A DNA stretch of 38,895 nucleotides from an uncultured Oscillospiraceae bacterium (GTDB lineage Bacteria; Bacillota; Clostridia; Oscillospirales; Oscillospiraceae), in assembly GCA_947625285.1 (NCBI GenBank), contig CANQNS010000016.1, positions 1 through 38,895 on the forward strand, in the 5' to 3' direction. The notes under the pieces are model-generated. The model made no database searches and was not told the origin of the DNA. It saw only the letters and a program-made list of their open reading frames with translations. A program made the translations under genes and the position numbers. Below, piece after piece: positions 7,668-15,284 of this stretch. The number at the start of each line of letters is the position of its first letter. The first letter of the stretch is position 1.

Positions 7668-8864
7668 CTATGCCAGCACCCGCCAGGCGGCCCGGCCTCC
7701 CAGAGTGACGAGGCGGTTTTGCAGCTCCCGCCGGTCCATGGGGCCGGTGATGAAGCCGCACTCCATGGTGGAGCCGTATACGGGCCTGGCGCCGGGGAAC
7801 ACGCTGGCGACCTCCTGGGGCTGGGCGTCGGCCCGCACATACCAGGGGGAGACCAGCTCCGCTTCCGGCGCCAGCCGGCCGCCGGGCCGGCCCAGATCCG
7901 GGATCATGGGCTCGCCACGGTGCCGCACCGCGTCAGCGATGTCCGCCGCCACCGCGCTGGCGGTGGGATAGCGGCCGGCCCCCGCGCCGCAGAAGGTAAC
8001 GTCCCCCACCGCGCTGCCCCGGACGGTGCAGGCGTTCATCACCCCGCCGATGGAGGCCAGGGTGTGTTCCAGGGGGATCAGATGGGGCTGGACGAAGGCC
8101 CGGCACCCGCCCGGGGTCCGCATGGCCCGGCCCAGCAGCTTTATGGCGTAGCCCAGGGCCCGGGCCAGCTCCAGGTCCGCCGGGGTCAGGGACGTGATGC
8201 CCGTGGTGGGGATCAGGGCCGGGTCCATGTTGTAGCCAAAGGCCAGATCCGCCAGGATGGCGGTCTTGCGGCAGGCGTCGATGCCATCCACGTCCGCAGT
8301 GGGGTCCGCCTCGGCGTAGCCCAGGGCCTGGGCCTCCGCCAGCACGTCGGCAAGCTCCCGGCCCTGGGCGTCCATGGCGGTGAGGATATAATTCGTGGTG
8401 CCGTTCAAAATGCCGTACACCTCGTCGAGCCGGTTGGCGGCCAGACAGCGGACCATGGGCCGCAGCAGGGGGATGCCCCCGCCTACGCTGCCCTCAAAGA
8501 GATAGCTGACGGCGTGCTCCCGGGCCAGAGCGGCCAGCTCCATGCCGTGGGCGGCCACCAGCTCCTTGTTGCTGGAGACGACGCTCTTACCGGCCAGGAT
8601 GGCCCGCCGGGAGTACGAATAAGCCGGCTCCACGCCGCCGATGACCTCCGCCACCACGGCCACGTCCGGGTCGTTTTCGATAACGGAGAAGTCCTTCACC
8701 AGCTTGTCCGCCCAGGGGCTGTCCGGCAGATCCCGCCGGACCAGGATGTAGCCCAGCTCCAGTTCTTCGCCGGCGGCGGCGGAGAGCCGGTCGCGCTGGT
8801 CGTCCATGACCTCCGCCAGACCGCCGCCCACGGTGCCGAAGCCCAGGATCGCGTATTTCGCCAT
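7668..8864 (-). CDS. hom: Homoserine dehydrogenase
   Basis: This enzyme reduces aspartate semialdehyde to homoserine with NAD(P)H for threonine and methionine synthesis. The 398-residue protein has the nucleotide-binding GFGTVGGG at residues 8-15, the catalytic segment LNGTTNYILTAM near 155, GYAEADPTADVDGIDACRK near 190 (substrate lysine and acidic residues) and GAGAGRYPTASAV near 308. The C-terminal ~80 residues are shorter and more divergent than a standard ACT domain. A separate ACT-domain protein is encoded 12 bases upstream and may supply the regulatory function (inference). Confidence 0.93.
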   Translation of the reverse strand: MAKYAILGFGTVGGGLAEVMDDQRDRLSAAAGEELELGYILVRRDLPDSPWADKLVKDFSVIENDPDVAVVAEVIGGVEPAYSYSRRAILAGKSVVSSNKELVAAHGMELAALAREHAVSYLFEGSVGGGIPLLRPMVRCLAANRLDEVYGILNGTTNYILTAMDAQGRELADVLAEAQALGYAEADPTADVDGIDACRKTAILADLAFGYNMDPALIPTTGITSLTPADLELARALGYAIKLLGRAMRTPGGCRAFVQPHLIPLEHTLASIGGVMNACTVRGSAVGDVTFCGAGAGRYPTASAVAADIADAVRHRGEPMIPDLGRPGGRLAPEAELVSPWYVRADAQPQEVASVFPGARPVYGSTMECGFITGPMDRRELQNRLVTLGGRAAWRVLA

Positions 8865-8876
8865 GCCCGGTGCGCC

Positions 8877-9323
8877 TCAGCCCGCGGCCACGGCCGCCTT
8901 GATGACGCCGTCCAGACCGTCCAGCCGGTCCAAAAGGTCCTCGGCGGTGGTGTCCAGCGCGGTCATGTCCGCCGTGATGGTGACGGGGGCCGCCCCGTTG
9001 GTGGGGATGCCCTGGTTGATGGTCAGGATGTTGGCGCCGGTGGAGGCGAACACCCCCAGCACCTCGCTGAGATTGCCCGTCTGGTGGCGGAGCATGATCT
9101 GGTACGTGACGATGCGGCCGCCGGCCACGTTCTGGAAGGGCATGACGGCGTTTTTATATTTGTAATAGGCGGAGCGGGAGATGCCCACCCGCTCGGCGGC
9201 CTCGGCCACCGTCTGGGCCAGGCCCGTGTCCAGAAGCTCCTGGGCCTGGGTCACCCGGATGAACACTTCCGGCAGGGCGTTGCCCTCCACCAGATAAAAC
9301 TGTCCCCGTCCGTTGTTCGGCAT
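8877..9323 (-). CDS. ACT-domain protein, PheB/UPF0735 type
   Basis: This 148-residue protein has an N-terminal helix-turn-helix-like part (residues ~20-55, TVAEAAERVGISRSAYYKYKN) and a C-terminal ACT domain (~70-145, QTGNLSEVLGVFASTGANILTINQ) that binds amino acids. Relatives annotated PheB are often encoded with hom in Firmicutes. Despite the name, a direct role in phenylalanine synthesis is not established by the sequence. AAAGGAGG lies nine bases before the ATG at 9323. It is the first gene of an operon with hom and lysC and is probably an amino-acid sensor for that pathway. Confidence 0.85.
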   Translation of the reverse strand: MPNNGRGQFYLVEGNALPEVFIRVTQAQELLDTGLAQTVAEAAERVGISRSAYYKYKNAVMPFQNVAGGRIVTYQIMLRHQTGNLSEVLGVFASTGANILTINQGIPTNGAAPVTITADMTALDTTAEDLLDRLDGLDGVIKAAVAAG

Positions 9324-9364
9324 GATATGTCCTCCTTTTGGGGTCATTTGTACGCACAGCGTGA

Positions 9365-9393
9365 ATCTTACCATGTTTGGGCCGAAGATGCAA
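9365..9393 (-). promoter_or_regulatory. Promoter of the ACT protein-hom-lysC operon
   Basis: Minus strand: -35 TTGCAT (9388-9393), spacer of 17 bases, -10 TAAGAT (9365-9370). It lies directly after the hsp20 terminator and about 40 bases before the first start codon. Confidence 0.7.
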
Positions 9394-9410
9394 GGCCGGA
9401 CGCTTTGATT

Positions 9411-9444
9411 CGTTAAAAACCCCCGGCTCCGGAGAGCCGGGGGT
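9411..9444 (-). terminator. Intrinsic terminator of hsp20
   Basis: On the minus strand a perfect 10-bp stem (9419-9428 with 9435-9444, six-base loop) runs straight into TTTTTAA. It is a textbook intrinsic terminator, 27 bases after the hsp20 stop. Confidence 0.9.
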
Positions 9445-9470
9445 CTTGCGGATTGTGGCATTTGCCGATG

Positions 9471-9884
9471 TCACTGGATCTGGATCTGGTGCTGTTCGGG
9501 GACCACCTCGGGCAGCTTGGGCAGGGTGAGGGTCAGCACGCCGTTGGTGTACTGGGCGGTGATGGCGGCGGCGTCCACGCCGGAGACCTCGAAGCGGCGC
9601 TCCACAGTGGCGTTGGTGCGCTCCCGGCGGATATAGCCCTTGTCGGACGTCTCCTCCTGGCCGTTGTGCTGGGCCTTGACGGTGAGCACGCCTTCCTTCA
9701 CGTTGACGGCGATCTCGCTCTTGTCATAGCCGGGCAGCTCCGTCTCGATGGTGAAGTCCTGGTCGGTCTCCCGGATGTCCGTGGCGGCGGCGTGGGCCAC
9801 CGTGCCGAAGAATTCCTGGAACGGGTCCCAGATCTTGCTGGGAGCATAGGACCGGCTGCTGGCGAATGGGATCATATCAAACAT
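9471..9884 (-). CDS. hsp20: Small heat-shock protein Hsp20/alpha-crystallin
   Basis: This ATP-independent holdase of 137 residues keeps unfolding proteins soluble. The N-terminal arm (1-35, WDPFQEFFG) is followed by the alpha-crystallin beta-sandwich (about 36-128) with ETELPGYDKSEIAVNVKEGVLTVKA and the hallmark TNGVLTLTLPK (A-x-x-x-n-GVL-type motif). The C-terminal tail lacks a clear I-x-I motif but ends IQIQ. GGAGG lies nine bases before the ATG. It is monocistronic, with CIRCE in the leader and a strong terminator, so HrcA very likely represses it until heat stress. Confidence 0.93.
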   Translation of the reverse strand: MFDMIPFASSRSYAPSKIWDPFQEFFGTVAHAAATDIRETDQDFTIETELPGYDKSEIAVNVKEGVLTVKAQHNGQEETSDKGYIRRERTNATVERRFEVSGVDAAAITAQYTNGVLTLTLPKLPEVVPEQHQIQIQ

Positions 9885-9924
9885 TGTAGTGAACCTCCAT
9901 ATCTTTTTGATTTGTCTGCATCAT

Positions 9925-9970
9925 ACACATAATTTGTGAACAAATTTATGTGTATTCTGTGAACAGATTG
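9925..9970 (-). promoter_or_regulatory. Twin dyads in hsp20 leader
   Basis: Two inverted repeats share the core TGTGAACA with centres at 9938/9939 and 9961/9962, 23 bp apart. The first extends into a nearly perfect 29-base palindrome (9925-9953). In the transcript they lie between CIRCE and the start codon, so they could be operators for a second regulator or RNA hairpins. Confidence 0.5.
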
Positions 9971-9976
9971 TAAATA

Positions 9977-10003
9977 TTAGCACTCGTAAAAAGAGAGTGC
10001 CAA
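9977..10003 (-). promoter_or_regulatory. CIRCE operator (HrcA site)
   Basis: TTAGCACTC, nine bases, GAGTGCCAA is the CIRCE inverted repeat with one mismatch from TTAGCACTC-N9-GAGTGCTAA. It starts about 16 bases after the predicted transcription start of hsp20. Only hsp20 in this window is downstream of it. Confidence 0.95.
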
Positions 10004-10025
10004 CTCCCTGTCTGCCACTGTGTTT

Positions 10026-10031
10026 ATTATA
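10026..10031 (-). promoter_or_regulatory. -10 box of hsp20
   Basis: On the minus strand a perfect TATAAT lies about 23 bases before CIRCE. No good -35 hexamer is found at 16-18 bases upstream (ACGCCC at 17), so the assignment rests on the -10 box and its position. Confidence 0.5.
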
Positions 10032-10052
10032 TCCCCCCGGCGGCGAAGGGCG

Positions 10053-10081
10053 TTGTAAAAAGCCGGGGCGTATGTTAAAAT
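10053..10081 (+). promoter_or_regulatory. Promoter of nucleotidyltransferase gene
   Basis: Plus strand: -35 TTGTAA (10053-10058), spacer of 17 bases, -10 TAAAAT (10076-10081), 32 bases before the start codon. It is divergent from and adjacent to the hsp20 promoter. Confidence 0.65.
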
Positions 10082-10113
10082 AAGGAAAACCGAAGCGACG
10101 GGAGGAAGAGCGC

Positions 10114-11025
10114 ATGAAGCCGATGCTTGTTATCATGGCGGCCGGGATGGGCAGCCGGTTCGGCGGCCTGAAGCAGATGACCCCGGTGGACGGGGCCGGA
10201 CAGGTGATCCTGGACTACTCCGTCTATGACGCGCTGCAGGCGGGCTTTGAGAAGGTCGTCTGCGTGATAAAAAAGGAGATCGAGGCGGATTTCCGCCAGG
10301 CCGTCGGTGACCGGATCGGGAAAAGGTGCGACCTGCGCTACGCCTTTCAGGACCTGCGGGACCTGCCGGCGGGCCGCACGGCGCCCCCGGAGCGGGTCAA
10401 GCCCTGGGGCACGGGCCACGCGGTCTACGCGGCCCGGGACCTGATCGACCGGCCCTTTGCGGTGATCAACGCGGACGACTTCTATGGCCGGGGGGCGTTC
10501 ATGGCCCTGGCGCGGTTCCTGGCGGAGAATGCCGACGAGCACACCCACGCGCTGGTGACATACGACCTGAAAAACACCTTGACGGAAAACGGCACGGTGG
10601 CCCGGGGGGTCTGCACGGCGGACGCGGCCGGGTACCTGACAACGGTGACGGAGCTGACGGCCATCCAGGGCCCGCCGGAGAGCCCCTCCTACACCCTGGA
10701 CGGAGGCGCCAGTTGGACGCCTCTGGCCCCGGACACGCCGGTGAGCCTGAACACCTGGGGCTTCCACCAGGGCTTTTTGAACGCCATTGGGAGAGAGCTG
10801 GAGCGGTTCATGGCGGAGGATATGCCGAAAAACCCCGCCAAGGCGGAGTTTTTCCTGCCCAGTGTGGTGAACGCCTGCCTGGCGGCGGGCACGGACCGGG
10901 TGAAGGTGGTGCCCACGGACGAGGTCTGGCACGGCGTCACCTACCGGGACGACCTGCCGGCCCTGCAGCAAGCCCTGGGGGCCATGCGCTCTGCGGGCCG
11001 ATACCCGGAGCGGCTCTGGGCATAA
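10114..11025 (+). CDS. Sugar-phosphate nucleotidyltransferase family protein
   Basis: This 303-residue protein has the NTP-transferase fold. The N-terminal nucleotide-binding loop is MAAGMGSRFGGLKQ (residues 8-21), followed by a metal-binding segment AVINADDFYGRGAF near 120. The family includes GalU/RmlA enzymes that join NTP and a sugar 1-phosphate, but the substrate cannot be read from sequence. The middle (PWGTGHAVYAARDLI) is as in uridylyltransferases, and the C-terminal half (LNTWGFHQGFL, EVWHGVTYRDDLP) is characteristic of a Firmicutes subgroup. GGGAGG precedes the ATG. It is a single gene with its own promoter and terminator. Confidence 0.85.
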   Translation: MKPMLVIMAAGMGSRFGGLKQMTPVDGAGQVILDYSVYDALQAGFEKVVCVIKKEIEADFRQAVGDRIGKRCDLRYAFQDLRDLPAGRTAPPERVKPWGTGHAVYAARDLIDRPFAVINADDFYGRGAFMALARFLAENADEHTHALVTYDLKNTLTENGTVARGVCTADAAGYLTTVTELTAIQGPPESPSYTLDGGASWTPLAPDTPVSLNTWGFHQGFLNAIGRELERFMAEDMPKNPAKAEFFLPSVVNACLAAGTDRVKVVPTDEVWHGVTYRDDLPALQQALGAMRSAGRYPERLWA

Positions 11026-11038
11026 AAGAGAAAAAGCT

Positions 11039-11079
11039 CCCGCCCCGGAGGACTGTCCGGGGCGGGTCTTTTATTTTTT
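11039..11079. terminator. Bidirectional intrinsic terminator
   Basis: A perfect 11-bp stem (11039-11049 with 11056-11066) is followed on the plus strand by TCTTTTATTTTTTC and on the minus strand by AGCTTTTTCTCTTTT. It ends both the nucleotidyltransferase gene and the convergent XRE regulator gene. Confidence 0.93.
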
Positions 11080-12054
11080 CGTCCGTTTCCGCTCGGACCA
11101 GGCCTCCAGGCCCACGGCCAGTGCGGCGAACAGCACCCCCGCCACGGGCCAGACCAGCCAGGTCCGATCCCAGTCGTTGGTGAGAAAGCTCCAAAGCAGG
11201 TATCCGGCGGTGACTACACACCAGTAGATGGCCGCCACGTTTCGGATCAGGGCGGTTTTCTTCTCCGGGGCGTAGTCCCCCTCCTGCAGCAGCATTTGGT
11301 ACGCGCCCCAGGGAATGGACGCGCTGACGATGAGATACGCCCCCGCCGCCACGATGGCCGGCAGCAGACCGATGCCGCAGGAGAGCAAAAACTCGTGCTC
11401 CGGGGCCGCCTGGCACACCAGCAGGGGCACCGCCGACGCCACGCAAAGGCACACCCCTGCCGTCATGCGCCGGCCGTGGGTCTCCCGGTCCCGGTCCATG
11501 GCCTCCCGGGCCAGCGCCTCCACACCGGGCCCGGCGGAAAACACCTCTTTCTCAAGGTATTCGTATTTGTCCAGCCGCCCGCTCCAGGTCACGAACAGGG
11601 CCACCGCCGGCACCACGAAGGCAAAAAGCACCGCCAGGCCCGCCGCCACGGCGATCTGCTCCCGGACGGGGCGGACCGCGGACAGCCCGCCCAGCAGGAT
11701 CAGGCATATGGGGGACAGGATGCACAGGGCCACCGCCAGGGCGGTGGGCTTTGCGCCGGCCCTTTTCAGCGCGAGAAATTCCCGGGCTTCCTCCAGTCCC
11801 ACCTGCCGTGGAGCGGGCTCCGCCGGCGGCATGACCGCCGGGGCGTCCGGCAGGATCATCTCGTCTTTGATAAGGCTGTCGCAGCTGACGGAGAAGATCT
11901 CGCTGAGCCGCAGCAGCTTTTCAAGCTCCGGGGCCGCCAGGCCGCCCTCCCACTTGCTAACGGACTGGCGGCTCACGTCCAGCCGCTCCGCCAGCTCGTC
12001 CTGGCTCCAGCCCTGCTGTTTTCGCAGCGCCGTTATTTTTTCGCCCAAAGTCAT
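11071..12054 (-). CDS. XRE regulator with multi-pass membrane domain
   Basis: This 327-residue protein begins with a Cro/C1-type helix-turn-helix (residues 6-60, WSQDELAERLDVSRQSVSKWE). A linker follows, and then about six hydrophobic segments (around 103-122, 133-155, 200-215, 223-245, 270-290 and 296-315), so the DNA-binding domain sits in the cytoplasm on a membrane anchor. GGAGG lies ten bases before the ATG. It is a paralogue of the regulator at 12167-13180 in the helix-turn-helix but unrelated after it. Its promoter region holds a dyad also found before the paralogue, which suggests auto- or cross-regulation. The signal sensed is unknown. Confidence 0.85.
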   Translation of the reverse strand: MTLGEKITALRKQQGWSQDELAERLDVSRQSVSKWEGGLAAPELEKLLRLSEIFSVSCDSLIKDEMILPDAPAVMPPAEPAPRQVGLEEAREFLALKRAGAKPTALAVALCILSPICLILLGGLSAVRPVREQIAVAAGLAVLFAFVVPAVALFVTWSGRLDKYEYLEKEVFSAGPGVEALAREAMDRDRETHGRRMTAGVCLCVASAVPLLVCQAAPEHEFLLSCGIGLLPAIVAAGAYLIVSASIPWGAYQMLLQEGDYAPEKKTALIRNVAAIYWCVVTAGYLLWSFLTNDWDRTWLVWPVAGVLFAALAVGLEAWSERKRTKK

Positions 12055-12086
12055 AAAATGAACGCCTCCTTATGCTTTATGCAGCC

Positions 12087-12115
12087 AGAATACCGTAAAT
12101 TTTGGTTGCAGGCAA
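12087..12115 (-). promoter_or_regulatory. Promoter of first XRE-membrane gene
   Basis: Minus strand: -35 TTGCCT (12110-12115), spacer of 17 bases, -10 TATTCT (12087-12092). Confidence 0.55.
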
Positions 12116-12135
12116 GAAAGAGGCGTTATAAATTT

Positions 12136-12153
12136 GTCAACCTGCGGTTGCGG
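12136..12153 (-). promoter_or_regulatory. Shared operator-like dyad, copy 1
   Basis: CAACC-tgc-GGTTG (12138-12150) lies about 20 bases upstream of the -35 box. The flanks TGT on the left and CGG on the right match copy 2 (TGTCAAC...GTTGC-G), so the site is conserved outside its palindromic core. Confidence 0.6.
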
Positions 12154-12166
12154 CGAGGGAAAAACG

Positions 12167-13180
12167 CTATTCGTGGCGGTCCTCGTCGTGGTGTTCGCCG
12201 GCGTGATGCTCCGTCCAGATGGCGTCCCCATGGGCGGGGCGGCTCTCCATATACAGCAGCTCGCCCACGCCGAGGGCGTCACAGTTGTCGAAGTCCCGGA
12301 CCGTCCGCACGTCGATATCGCCCTCCCCGGCGTAATTGCGCAGCACGCCGTGGAAATGCCCGCTTGTCAGGCTCTCTCCGTTGGAGTAGAGCACGTCGGT
12401 GAAGGTGCGGATGGGCTCGCCGTCCAGATACCATTGACAGTGGTCCTCGTCATACTCGCAGGTGACGCCATAGGGCGCGTACTCCGCCGCCATGGCCTCC
12501 AGCTCCGCCGGGTCGACGCCGCCCGCCGTCATGGCGTCGCCCTCAAAGGCGTACACCGTCATGGGGCTCTCCGCCGCGTCCGGGCCGCTCACAGCCTCCT
12601 CCGTGACCGGCTCCTCCGCCGTACCGTCAGCCGGCAAAGGCGGGGGCGTGGGGCTGGGATCCACAAGGGGAATGGGGGTGCTCCGGGCGATCTGCGCCTG
12701 CTCAGCCGACAGCGGCGGAGGCGTGGAGCTGGGGAGGGGAATGGGGGTGCTTATGGCGATCTGTTCCGGCTCGCCTTGGCCGGAGAAAGCCCAGACCGCC
12801 GCCCCTATCACGGCGGCAGCGACGGCGACGGCCGCCAGCGCCCAAAGCCGCTTTTTATGCCGGGATTTCTCCGGCGTCGCCGCCGGCGGTAACGCTTCCG
12901 GCTCCGGGCTTTGCTCCGGGTCCGGGGCGGGCGGCGTCTCGGGCGGGGAAGGCGGCGTGCCGCCGGTCTGTTCGGGACCGGGGGCGTTGTCTTTTAATAG
13001 ATAGTCGGTGGTGACGGCAAAAAGCTCGCTCATTTTGATGATCTTGTCCAGCTCCGGCACCGCCTGGGCCATCTCCCACTTGGAAACGGACTGGCGGCTC
13101 ACGTCCAGCCGGTCCGCCAGGTCGATCTGGCTCCAGCCCTGCTTTTTCCGCAGCTCGATGATCTTATCGGCCAAAGGCAT
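12167..13180 (-). CDS. XRE regulator with single TM and external domain
   Basis: This 337-residue protein has a Cro/C1 helix-turn-helix (residues 6-60, WSQIDLADRLDVSRQSVSKWE), a proline-rich linker (66-105) and one membrane span (about 112-132). Two consecutive Ser/Thr/Pro repeats (each containing STPIPL and PPPL) then lead to a C-terminal external domain of roughly 150 residues that I do not recognise. The frame stays open 24 codons upstream, but AAAGGAGG precedes the ATG at 13180. The arrangement suggests a one-component regulator that senses outside the membrane. The dyad at 13282-13294 lies upstream of its promoter. Confidence 0.85.
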   Translation of the reverse strand: MPLADKIIELRKKQGWSQIDLADRLDVSRQSVSKWEMAQAVPELDKIIKMSELFAVTTDYLLKDNAPGPEQTGGTPPSPPETPPAPDPEQSPEPEALPPAATPEKSRHKKRLWALAAVAVAAAVIGAAVWAFSGQGEPEQIAISTPIPLPSSTPPPLSAEQAQIARSTPIPLVDPSPTPPPLPADGTAEEPVTEEAVSGPDAAESPMTVYAFEGDAMTAGGVDPAELEAMAAEYAPYGVTCEYDEDHCQWYLDGEPIRTFTDVLYSNGESLTSGHFHGVLRNYAGEGDIDVRTVRDFDNCDALGVGELLYMESRPAHGDAIWTEHHAGEHHDEDRHE

Positions 13181-13230
13181 AAAAACGCCTCCTTTTCTGT
13201 TTGGTATGGGGGGTGGTCCACCTTGGCCCC

Positions 13231-13259
13231 AGTATACCTTGCACGGCGGCATTTCTCAA
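13231..13259 (-). promoter_or_regulatory. Promoter of second XRE-membrane gene
   Basis: Minus strand: -35 TTGAGA (13254-13259), spacer of 17 bases, -10 TATACT (13231-13236). Confidence 0.6.
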
Positions 13260-13279
13260 CCAATCCGGCTGGGAAATCT

Positions 13280-13297
13280 GTCAACTGACAGTTGCAG
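13280..13297 (-). promoter_or_regulatory. Shared operator-like dyad, copy 2
   Basis: CAACT-gac-AGTTG (13282-13294) lies about 22 bases upstream of the -35 box. It matches copy 1 at TGTCAAC and GTTGC, and the differing core positions keep the palindrome. A second overlapping palindrome CTGTCA-ac-TGACAG is also visible. Confidence 0.6.
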
Positions 13298-13328
13298 GGC
13301 CCGGTTTTCCTGGGAAAACCGGGCCCTG
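13295..13328. terminator. Hairpin after upp
   Basis: A 15-bp perfect stem (13295-13309 with 13314-13328, four-base loop) lies just after the upp stop. It lacks a T-tract on either side apart from the T4 inside the stem, so it may act as a weak terminator or a 3'-end stabiliser. It directly abuts the operator-like dyad. Confidence 0.5.
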
Positions 13329-13341
13329 TGCATTCAAACGA

Positions 13342-13971
13342 TTATTTTGTTCCGAAGATGCGGTCGCCGGCGTCGCCCAGGCCGGGGACGATGTAGCCGT
13401 GCTCGTTCAGATGGTCGTCCAGAGCCGCCACATAGATGTCCACGTCCGGGTGGGCGTCCTGGACCGCCTTCACGCCCTCGGGGGCGGCGATGATGTCCAT
13501 GAGCTTGATGTGCTTGACGCCAACCTCCTTCAAGAAGGCGATGGCCGCCACCGCGCTGCCGCCGGTAGCCAGCATGGGGTCCACCACGATCACGTCCCGC
13601 TCCGCGATGTCGGGGGGCATTTTGAAGTAGTACTTCACCGGCTCCAGGGTCTCCGGGTCCCGGAACAGGCCGATGTGCCCCACCTTCACGTTGGGCATCA
13701 TGTCCACCATGCCGTCCACCATGCCCAGGCCGGCCCGGAGGATGGGCACCACCGCCAGCTTCTTGCCGGCGACCCGCATACAGCGGGCCTCGCCCACGGG
13801 GGTCATGACCGTGACGGGCTCCAGAGGCAGGTCCCGGGTGGCCTCGAAGCACATCAGCTTGGCGATCTCGCTGATCAGCTCCCGGAACTGCTTGACGCCG
13901 GTGTCCTTGTCCCGGAGGATGGACAGCTTGTGCTGGATGAGGGGGTGGTCGAAAACCATGACGTTGCTCAT
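13342..13971 (-). CDS. upp: Uracil phosphoribosyltransferase
   Basis: This pyrimidine salvage enzyme converts uracil and PRPP to UMP. The 209 residues match the family length. The N-terminal [13 protein letters not shown] is the tetramer and allosteric region, [13 protein letters not shown] (near 75) binds the ring, and [16 protein letters not shown] (near 127-142) is the PRPP loop. The C-terminal [17 protein letters not shown] binds uracil. AAAGGAG precedes the ATG. It follows tsaB on the same strand after the structured element at 14015-14179. Confidence 0.95.
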   Translation of the reverse strand: MSNVMVFDHPLIQHKLSILRDKDTGVKQFRELISEIAKLMCFEATRDLPLEPVTVMTPVGEARCMRVAGKKLAVVPILRAGLGMVDGMVDMMPNVKVGHIGLFRDPETLEPVKYYFKMPPDIAERDVIVVDPMLATGGSAVAAIAFLKEVGVKHIKLMDIIAAPEGVKAVQDAHPDVDIYVAALDDHLNEHGYIVPGLGDAGDRIFGTK

Positions 13972-14014
13972 ATCAGATTCTCCTTTGCAGTAAAGATGTT
14001 GGATATAAGGAACA

Positions 14015-14179
14015 AGCCTCGCAGAGTTCGGCTCCGCAGAGCCGAATAGAGTGGGATCATTTTTTCCGGGGACATGCGCCTCGGAAAAAATTCTTATCGG
14101 CCTGCAAACGTGCGAGCGCAGCGAGTGCGCTGCGGCAGGCCGCAGCCCTCTCGATGAAAAGGCTATGCCTTTTCATCGA
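14015..14179 (-). repeat. Structured intergenic element, copy 1
   Basis: This is a 165-bp element with four helices. Helix A is 14027-14034 with 14039-14046 (8 bp). Helix B is 14059-14068 with 14082-14091 (10 bp, 13-base loop gggacatgcgcct). Helix C is 14098-14105 with 14135-14142, with an inner 6-bp hairpin (14115-14120 with 14126-14131). Helix D is 14151-14163 with 14167-14179 (13 bp). Loops and linkers match copy 2 at 16727-16894, while helix arms differ in paired fashion. On the minus strand helix D overlaps the tsaB stop codon. It may be a structured RNA or a mobile palindromic repeat. Confidence 0.75.
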
Positions 14180-14861
14180 TGCGGGAAAGTCGTTCCCTTT
14201 CGGCCTGGCTGAGCCGCAGATAGGCCGGCAGCAGCTCGTCCGCGCTGACCGGCTTTTTGTCCATGGCGGCCAGGGCCACGCCACGGGCGTTTTGCACCCG
14301 CAGAGGTTCCGGGGCGATGAACACGGTCACCTGCTCCCGGTCCAGCGCGCCGTAGCACAGCTCCGCCCCGTCGCCCAGCAATATCCAGGGCTCCTGGCGG
14401 GCCACCAGCTCGCTCTCCAGCTCCCGGATGGAGATGGCCCGGTCCTCGGTCAGCCGCACGGGTCTGCCCCCGTCCACGGTGAACAGGGCGTTATAGACCT
14501 GTCCCCGCCGGGCGTCCATGCAGCAGCACAGCATCTGCCCGTCCAGCACCGGCCCGCCGCAGGCCATGGCCTCCAGGGTGGACACCCCCACGGCCGGTAT
14601 CTGCAGGGCCCAGCACAGGCCCTTGGCCTCCGCCAGACCGATCCGCAGCCCCGTGAAGGAGCCGGGCCCCCGGCTCACCGCCACCCGGTCCAGGTCCCGG
14701 ACGGTCCGGCCCAGGTTTTTCAGCATATCCTCCGCCATGGGCAGCAGGGTGCGGCTGTGGGTCAGGCCGGCGTTCTGGATGGAGAACGCCAGCATCCTGT
14801 CGTCCTCAAATACCGCCGCGGAGGCGGCCTTGGCGGAGCTCTCCAAAGCCAGGGTCAGCAT
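14163..14861 (-). CDS. tsaB: tRNA threonylcarbamoyladenosine synthesis protein TsaB
   Basis: TsaB is the non-catalytic partner of TsaD in the complex that makes t6A37 on ANN-decoding tRNAs. This 232-residue protein has the ASKHA N-terminus [17 protein letters not shown], the conserved [13 protein letters not shown] near residue 35, and [19 protein letters not shown] near 64-82. It lies in the order tsaD, tsaE, tsaB, with its start inside the end of tsaE (overlap of 7 bases). The last codons and TAG stop form one arm and the loop of a perfect hairpin, part of the structured element. Confidence 0.93.
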   Translation of the reverse strand: MLTLALESSAKAASAAVFEDDRMLAFSIQNAGLTHSRTLLPMAEDMLKNLGRTVRDLDRVAVSRGPGSFTGLRIGLAEAKGLCWALQIPAVGVSTLEAMACGGPVLDGQMLCCCMDARRGQVYNALFTVDGGRPVRLTEDRAISIRELESELVARQEPWILLGDGAELCYGALDREQVTVFIAPEPLRVQNARGVALAAMDKKPVSADELLPAYLRLSQAERERLSRIDEKA

Positions 14862-15283
14862 AGGTCCGGCCCTCCTTCCATGGTTATCTCTCTGGTATCA
14901 TCGCCGGTCTTTTCAAAGCGGACGGCGATCTCGTCCCCCTCGAAGGCGCCGGGCACGTTCTCGCTCCACTCCACGGCGCACACGCCGCCCCGGGCCAGAT
15001 AGTCCTCCCAGCCGATGTCGAACAGCTCCTCCGCGCCGGCCAGCCGGTACATGTCGAAATGGAACAGGGACCGGGGGCTGCCCTCATACTCGTTGACGAT
15101 GGTGAAGGTGGGACTGGTGACGGCGGCGTCCAGGCCCATGCCCCGGGCCATGCCCCGGACGAAGGCGGTCTTGCCGCAGCCCAGGTCCCCGTAAAGGGCC
15201 ACCACCGACCCGCCGGGCAGGTCCTTTGCAAACCGGGCCCCCAGGGCCTCCGTCTCCGATTCGGAATGTGTGGTATATGTCAT
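14855..15283 (-). CDS. tsaE: tRNA threonylcarbamoyladenosine synthesis ATPase TsaE
   Basis: This 142-residue P-loop ATPase is required for t6A synthesis and is thought to reset the TsaB-TsaD complex. Walker A is GDLGCGKTAF near residues 32-41. The conserved PTFTIVNEY is near 59 and the FHFDMYRL motif near 73, followed by VCAVEWSEN (Walker B-like W and E). Length and motif order are as in YjeE/TsaE. It starts one base after the tsaD stop and overlaps tsaB. Confidence 0.94.
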   Translation of the reverse strand: MTYTTHSESETEALGARFAKDLPGGSVVALYGDLGCGKTAFVRGMARGMGLDAAVTSPTFTIVNEYEGSPRSLFHFDMYRLAGAEELFDIGWEDYLARGGVCAVEWSENVPGAFEGDEIAVRFEKTGDDTREITMEGGPDLC

Positions 15284-15284
15284 C

